From Desulfovibrio sp. (GTDB lineage Bacteria; Desulfobacterota; Desulfovibrionia; Desulfovibrionales; Desulfovibrionaceae): a DNA stretch of 9,998 nucleotides. Location: assembly GCA_003525525.1 (NCBI GenBank), contig DQED01000061.1, positions 6,517 through 16,514 of the forward strand, read 5' to 3'. The notes beneath the pieces were generated by a model, which worked only from the letters and a program-made list of their open reading frames with translations, had not been told where the DNA came from and did not search any database. The stretch's first letter is position 1. Every line of letters begins with the position of its first letter. A program made the translations under genes and the position numbers. Of the stretch, positions 6,122 through 9,998 are shown piece after piece.

Positions 6122-7756
6122 CTAGGGCAGCATCCACTTCAGGGCGTAGGCCTGAAGCAGGGTCAGCACGGCCACGAAGCAGAGCATGGCCAGGGAATGG
6201 GGCAGGGTGAACCGGAAGATGTCGCCTTCCTTGCCCACCATGTTCGAGGCCGCGGTGGCCACGGAAATGGACTGGGGCGAGATCATCTTGCCGGTGACGC
6301 CGCCCGAGGAGTTGGCGGCCACGGTCAGGTGCGGATCGACGCCGATCTGCTGCGCGGTGGTCTTCTGCAGCGAGCCGAACAGGGCGTTGGAGGAGGTGTC
6401 CGAACCGGTCAGGAACACGCCCAGCCAGCCGAGAATCGGGGCGAAGAACGGGAACAGCGCGCCCGTGGCGGTGAAGGCCAGACCCATGGAGGAGCTCATG
6501 CCGGAGTAGTTCATGATGTAGGCCAGGCCCAGGATCAGGGCGATGGTCACGATGGGCCACTTGAGCTGCTTGATGGTCCTAAACAGGCAGGGAATGGCCT
6601 TGTCGTAACTGTATTTCGGCATGAAGATCACGGAAAGCAGGCCGGCGATCAGGATGGCCGTGCCAGGGGTGGACAGGAAGTTGAACTTGAACTGCGCGGC
6701 GTACGGGGTGTCCTTGGCGACGATGGGCGCGGCCTTGACGACCACGTTGTGCAGGCCGGGCCAGTCCAAGGTCGGGGCGAAAATGGCGTTGAGGACGTTC
6801 TGGACGGGCTTGATGCCCCACAAGAAGACCATGATGGCCAGGATGATGTAGGGCATCCAGGCGCGCAGGATCTCGCCGCCCGAGAACTCGGACTCGACGA
6901 CGCGCTGGGACGCAGGCGGCTCGTCCGGGAAGTGCCAGATGTTTTTCGGCTTCCAGACCTTGAGGAAGGCGCCCAGGCCGATGATGGTGACCACGGCGGA
7001 AATGATGTCGGGCAGGTAGGGGCCGACGAAGTTGGACACCAGGAACTGGGAGCCGGCGAAGCAGACGCCGGCGATGAGGACGGCCGGCAGGATTTCCGTG
7101 GTGCGTTTGAAACCGCACATGGTCACGGACAGCCACAAGGGCACGATGACCGACAGGAAGGGCAGCTGGCGGCCGCAGATGGCGCTGATTTTCATCATGT
7201 CGAGGCCGCTGACCTGGGCGGCGACGACGATGGGGATGCCGATGGCGCCGAAGGCGACCGGCGCGGTGTTGGCGATCAGGCAGATGCCCGAGGCATAGAG
7301 CGGGTTGAACCCGAGGCCCACGAGCATGGCCGCGGTGATGGCCACGGGCGTGCCGAAGCCGGCTGTGCCTTCGATGAAGGAGCCGAAGGCGAAGGCGATG
7401 AAAATGGCCTGGAGGCGGCGGTCGTCGGTGATCTGGGCCAGGGAGTTCTTGATGATGTTGAATTCCCCGGATTCAACCGTCATGTTGTACACCCAGATGG
7501 CCGTGATGACGATCCAGATGATGGGGAAGATGCCGATGGCCGCGCCGTAGAGCGTGGCGTCCAGGGCGAGCCCCACGGGCATGCCCCAGGCCGCGATGGC
7601 CAGGATGACGGCGGCCAGGGTGGCGGCGAACGCGGCCTTGTGCCCGGCCATGCGTTTGACGGCCAGCATGTAGAACAGCATGTACAGGGGAATGCCTGCA
7701 ACCAGGGCTGAAAGCCCATAGCTTCCAAGCGGTTGGTACTGTTGGACCCACGACAT
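6122..7756 (-). CDS. lldP: L-lactate permease (LldP/LctP family)
   Basis: Inner-membrane proton:lactate symporter of 544 aa; E. coli LldP is about 550, so it is full length. Many hydrophobic segments are spread over the whole chain, starting near residue 14. Family signatures are visible: EGTAGFGTPVAI (129-140), TGSDTSSNALFGSLQK (450-465) and SSGGVTGKMISPQS (483-496), the last two in the conserved C-terminal half. The ATG at 7756 has AAGGAG 8 nt upstream. In the operon it sits between the DRTGG protein and lutC, so uptake and oxidation are encoded together. The 147-nt gap before it is the largest in the operon and contains a hairpin and a possible SD-masking repeat, suggesting separate control of its level. 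Glycolate could be a second substrate, as in other family members. Confidence 0.95.
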   Translation of the reverse strand: MSWVQQYQPLGSYGLSALVAGIPLYMLFYMLAVKRMAGHKAAFAATLAAVILAIAAWGMPVGLALDATLYGAAIGIFPIIWIVITAIWVYNMTVESGEFNIIKNSLAQITDDRRLQAIFIAFAFGSFIEGTAGFGTPVAITAAMLVGLGFNPLYASGICLIANTAPVAFGAIGIPIVVAAQVSGLDMMKISAICGRQLPFLSVIVPLWLSVTMCGFKRTTEILPAVLIAGVCFAGSQFLVSNFVGPYLPDIISAVVTIIGLGAFLKVWKPKNIWHFPDEPPASQRVVESEFSGGEILRAWMPYIILAIMVFLWGIKPVQNVLNAIFAPTLDWPGLHNVVVKAAPIVAKDTPYAAQFKFNFLSTPGTAILIAGLLSVIFMPKYSYDKAIPCLFRTIKQLKWPIVTIALILGLAYIMNYSGMSSSMGLAFTATGALFPFFAPILGWLGVFLTGSDTSSNALFGSLQKTTAQQIGVDPHLTVAANSSGGVTGKMISPQSISVATAASNMVGKEGDIFRFTLPHSLAMLCFVAVLTLLQAYALKWMLP

Positions 7757-7766
7757 GTTGTACGCT

Positions 7767-7815
7767 CCTTTTGGGTTGATATTCGCCAGCCGCTCCCGGT
7801 CCCGTCGCCAAAAGG
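7767..7815 (-). promoter_or_regulatory. Possible SD-masking inverted repeat before lldP
   Basis: In the mRNA sense CCTTTTGG (7815-7808) is perfectly complementary to CCAAAAGG (7774-7767), 33 nt apart. The second arm includes the AAGG of the permease Shine-Dalgarno AAGGAG (7770-7765). Pairing could hide the site. An 8-bp match in this length can arise by chance, and no ligand-binding fold is evident. Confidence 0.35.
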
Positions 7816-7858
7816 GGGGGTGCAGGCCGAAACCGCTTGCGGGCTGCGCCCACGGCCC

Positions 7859-7887
7859 GGGGGCGCGCCGGCGACAGGCGCGTCCCC
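7859..7887 (-). repeat. GC-rich hairpin after the DRTGG gene
   Basis: Arms 7859-7869 and 7877-7887 form an 11-position stem with one mismatch and a 7-nt loop, starting 17 nt after the DRTGG stop. There is no T-tract following it on the minus strand. It may protect the 3' end of an upstream mRNA segment or partly reduce read-through into lldP. Confidence 0.55.
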
Positions 7888-7903
7888 AGGCCAGGACGGC
7901 AGC

Positions 7904-8968
7904 TTAGATGCCCAGGTTCTTTTTGAGCGCGGCCAGGTTCACGCCCTGCTGCACGAGCTTGGCCCCGTGCTCGATGCGCGACTTGTCGCGCAGCTTTTCG
8001 CGCGTGAGCATGAGTTCCATTTTCTTGGCCACGGTGAAGGTGTCGTCGCGCACGACGATGACCGGAATGCCCTTGTCCTCGGCCTTGGCCAGGATCATGT
8101 CGTTGGGATAGAGGTTGCCGGTCAGGATGAGCGCCGCGCAGCTGCCCTCGAGGGCCACGAGCTGCAGGTCGGCGCGGTCGCCGCCGCACAGGATGGCCAC
8201 GTCCTTATGGCGCTTGAAGAAGGTGACGAAGTTCTCCACCTGCATGGTGCCGATCAGGAAGTTGACCACCAGATTGTCGGTATGTCCGCCCGAGGTGATG
8301 AGCCTGCCGCCCAGGCCGTGGGCCAGGTCGGCGGCGCGCACCGCGAACATGATGGGGTCGTGGGGAATGATGCCGAGCACGTCCACGCCGCGGCGTTTTA
8401 AAAACGGCACGATGAGCGTCTCGGCTTCCTCGCGGAAGTGGTCCGGCACGTCGTTCAGGATGACGCCGGCAAGGTCGTCGCCGAGGGCCTCCTTGGCCGC
8501 TGCCAGGTAGTCGTAGTTGTATTCCTGGAGATAGCGGTCCACGAGCACGACCTTGGCGCCAAGCGCCTGGGCCACGGACACGCCGTCCACGCCGCAGTAC
8601 TTGCCCGAATACAGGAAGCTGCCCGAGCCGCCGACGAGCATGACGTCCTTGTCGGCGGAGAGCTTCTTGTAGCTGTCCACGATGCCGGGCAGCAGGTTGG
8701 CGCAGTCCTCGAGAAAGGCGCGCATGCGGAAGTCGCGGGTGATGACGACCGGGGTGACCAGGGACGGCGTTTCGGACAGGCCCAGGGCCTGCTGCATGAA
8801 ATGCGCGTCCTCGTCGCCGATCTGGTTTTCCACCTTGTGCGGCACCGCGCCCACGGGCTTCATGTAGCCCACGCGCAGTCCCTCGCGCTGGAACTGCTGC
8901 CCGAGCGCCAGGGTGACGAGGTTTTTACCCGAATATCCTTGCGTGGACCCGATGTAGAGACCGATCAT
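7904..8968 (-). CDS. BioD-like P-loop / DRTGG domain protein
   Basis: Cytoplasmic 354-aa protein resembling the N-terminal, non-catalytic half of long phosphotransacetylases. Residues 1 to about 200 form a dethiobiotin-synthetase-like P-loop domain, with GSTQGYSGKN at 7-16 as Walker A and LVGGSG at 111-116 in the Walker B region. Residues about 213-320 form a DRTGG domain, with GGDRADLQ at 262-269. The phosphotransacetylase catalytic domain is absent. The residue after the Walker lysine is Asn16 rather than Ser/Thr. In long Pta enzymes this region is allosteric, so a regulatory role in acetyl-CoA/acetate conversion is a reasonable inference, not shown. A similar protein occurs in the Desulfovibrio organic acid oxidation region. 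The ATG at 8968 has AGGAGG upstream (9 nt); the acyl-CoA synthetase stop is only 22 nt away, so the two are co-transcribed. Confidence 0.85.
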   Translation of the reverse strand: MIGLYIGSTQGYSGKNLVTLALGQQFQREGLRVGYMKPVGAVPHKVENQIGDEDAHFMQQALGLSETPSLVTPVVITRDFRMRAFLEDCANLLPGIVDSYKKLSADKDVMLVGGSGSFLYSGKYCGVDGVSVAQALGAKVVLVDRYLQEYNYDYLAAAKEALGDDLAGVILNDVPDHFREEAETLIVPFLKRRGVDVLGIIPHDPIMFAVRAADLAHGLGGRLITSGGHTDNLVVNFLIGTMQVENFVTFFKRHKDVAILCGGDRADLQLVALEGSCAALILTGNLYPNDMILAKAEDKGIPVIVVRDDTFTVAKKMELMLTREKLRDKSRIEHGAKLVQQGVNLAALKKNLGI

Positions 8969-8990
8969 AGGATTGTTCCTCCTGGTGTTC

Positions 8991-9998
8991 TTATTGGGCG
9001 CTCAAAGTGATGCGCACGTCGGCCACCACGGCCTTCTCGGCATTGACGAGCACGGGGTTGAACTCCGCTTCCTGGATTTCCGGGAAATCCAACGCGAGTT
9101 CGGACATGGTGAGCAGGATGTCTTCTATGGCCTGGAAGTTGACCGGCGGCTCGCCGCGCACGCCCTTGAGCAGCATGTAGGACTTGATCTCACGGATGAT
9201 GTTCTTCGCGTCGTCGCGTCCGAGCGGCGCGAGGCGGAAGGCGATGTCCTTGAGGATCTCCACGTAGATGCCGCCGAGGCCGAACATCAGAAGCGGCCCG
9301 AACTGCTCGTCGCGCTTGAAGCCGATGATGATTTCCTTGCAGCCCTTGGGCGCCATTTCCTGGACCAGGCAGCCGGCGATGTAGGCTTCGGGGCGCAGGC
9401 GCTGCGCACGGGCCGTGATGTCGAAGAAGGCGTTTTTCACGGCTTCGGCGTCGGCGAGGTTGACCTTGACGCCGCCCACGTCGGACTTGTGCGAGATCTG
9501 CGGCGAGGCGATCTTGAGCACCACCGGGTAGCCGATCTTTTCCGCGCCGGCCACGGCCTCGTCGGAGGAGCGGGCGAGCACCGTGTTCGGCGTCGGCAGG
9601 TTGTAGGCCCTGAGCACTTCCTGGGCCTGGAACTCGACCACTTCGGTCGCGCCCTTGGCGCGGGCCTCGTTGATGACGAGCCGGGCCTTCTGGCGGTTGC
9701 GGCGGATGTCCGGGTATTCCTGGGCCGGGGTCTGCCGCCAGAGGTTGTAGTGGTACATGGTCTCGATGCTGCGGATCAGGGGCTCGGGATAGATGGAGCA
9801 GGGGATGCCGGCGTCGCCGAGCATCCGCACGCCGGGCTCGATGCGCATGCCGCCCATGTAGTTGACGAAGATGGGCTTCTTCGTGAGCTTGGCGATGTCG
9901 ATGATCGCCTCGGCCGTCTCGACGATCTGGGCGGAGGCCGTCGGCGTCAGCAGCACCAGGATGGAGTTGACCTGGGGATCGTCGATGACCACTTCCAG
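8991..9998 (-). CDS. NDP-forming acyl-CoA (acetyl-CoA) synthetase, N-terminus outside window
   Basis: C-terminal 335 residues of a synthetase that interconverts acyl-CoA + ADP + phosphate with acid + CoA + ATP; full proteins are about 700 aa. The frame is open to the right edge, so the start, the CoA-binding domain and the catalytic His of the ligase domain are not visible. The first 80 or so residues are the end of the succinyl-CoA-ligase-like domain (FVNYMGG). From about residue 115 an ATP-grasp domain follows: VVLKIASPQISHKSDVGGV with the ATP-binding Lys and the His (codon 9489-9491) known in this family to relay phosphate, then VQEM, GFGPLLMFGLGGIYVE-like strands and EFNPV near the C-terminus for metal binding. 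These key residues are present. Acetyl-CoA is the likely substrate given the lactate operon, but other acyl groups, or protein-lysine acetyltransferase fusions with a GNAT domain upstream, cannot be excluded from this fragment. Confidence 0.9.
   Translation of the reverse strand: MEVVIDDPQVNSILVLLTPTASAQIVETAEAIIDIAKLTKKPIFVNYMGGMRIEPGVRMLGDAGIPCSIYPEPLIRSIETMYHYNLWRQTPAQEYPDIRRNRQKARLVINEARAKGATEVVEFQAQEVLRAYNLPTPNTVLARSSDEAVAGAEKIGYPVVLKIASPQISHKSDVGGVKVNLADAEAVKNAFFDITARAQRLRPEAYIAGCLVQEMAPKGCKEIIIGFKRDEQFGPLLMFGLGGIYVEILKDIAFRLAPLGRDDAKNIIREIKSYMLLKGVRGEPPVNFQAIEDILLTMSELALDFPEIQEAEFNPVLVNAEKAVVADVRITLSAQ

Noticed and set aside
5960..7711. Plus-strand open frame of 583 codons opposite lldP
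   Set aside because: Low-complexity Gly/Asp/His-rich translation antisense to a clear lactate permease; a shadow of codon bias.

Overview
The window is a GC-rich bacterial stretch, most like a sulfate-reducing Desulfovibrionales member (Desulfovibrio/Solidesulfovibrio type). This placement rests on gene content and codon bias, not on a database search. The main evidence is a lactate-utilisation cluster recalling the 'organic acid oxidation region' of Desulfovibrio: lactate permease, a LUD-domain LutC, a fused LutB-LutA iron-sulfur lactate dehydrogenase subunit, and a BioD/DRTGG protein. Here they sit next to an NDP-forming acyl-CoA synthetase.

Layout, left to right. (1) 1-1325, minus strand: the N-terminal two thirds of a transmembrane chemoreceptor, cut by the left edge at its signalling tip. 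Its periplasmic sensor half is clearly richer in A+T than the cytoplasmic half. (2) 1326-1638: an A+T-rich, non-coding divergent spacer with three GCACCCC heptamers. (3) 1639-2160, plus strand: a small Cys-rich protein of unknown function with a TTG start and a strong ribosome-binding site. (4) 2218-3117, minus strand: a lipoprotein whose exported part resembles a chemoreceptor ligand-binding helical bundle but has no signalling domain. A candidate sigma-70 promoter precedes it. (5) 3198-3235: a clear intrinsic terminator closing the lactate operon. (6) 3259 to beyond 9998, minus strand: the operon, read from the right as acyl-CoA synthetase (partial), DRTGG protein, lactate permease, lutC, and the lutB-lutA fusion.

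How the genes fit together (inference from families). The permease imports lactate with protons, and LutC plus the LutBA fusion oxidise it to pyruvate, passing electrons through Fe-S clusters towards the quinone pool or another acceptor. Pyruvate would become acetyl-CoA through an oxidoreductase not seen here. The acyl-CoA synthetase could then convert acetyl-CoA + ADP + phosphate to acetate + CoA + ATP. The DRTGG protein resembles the N-terminal regulatory part of long phosphotransacetylases and may act on the acetyl-CoA end of the pathway. Genes of the cluster are close (0, 22, 79 and 147 nt apart); the two larger gaps hold strong hairpins or a possible Shine-Dalgarno-masking repeat. The chemoreceptor and the receptor-like lipoprotein downstream suggest a sensory neighbourhood, but no ligand can be read from sequence.

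I see no tRNA, rRNA, CRISPR array, insertion sequence or phage gene. Very long plus-strand open frames across 3244-6117 and 5960-7711 are antisense shadows of the operon.
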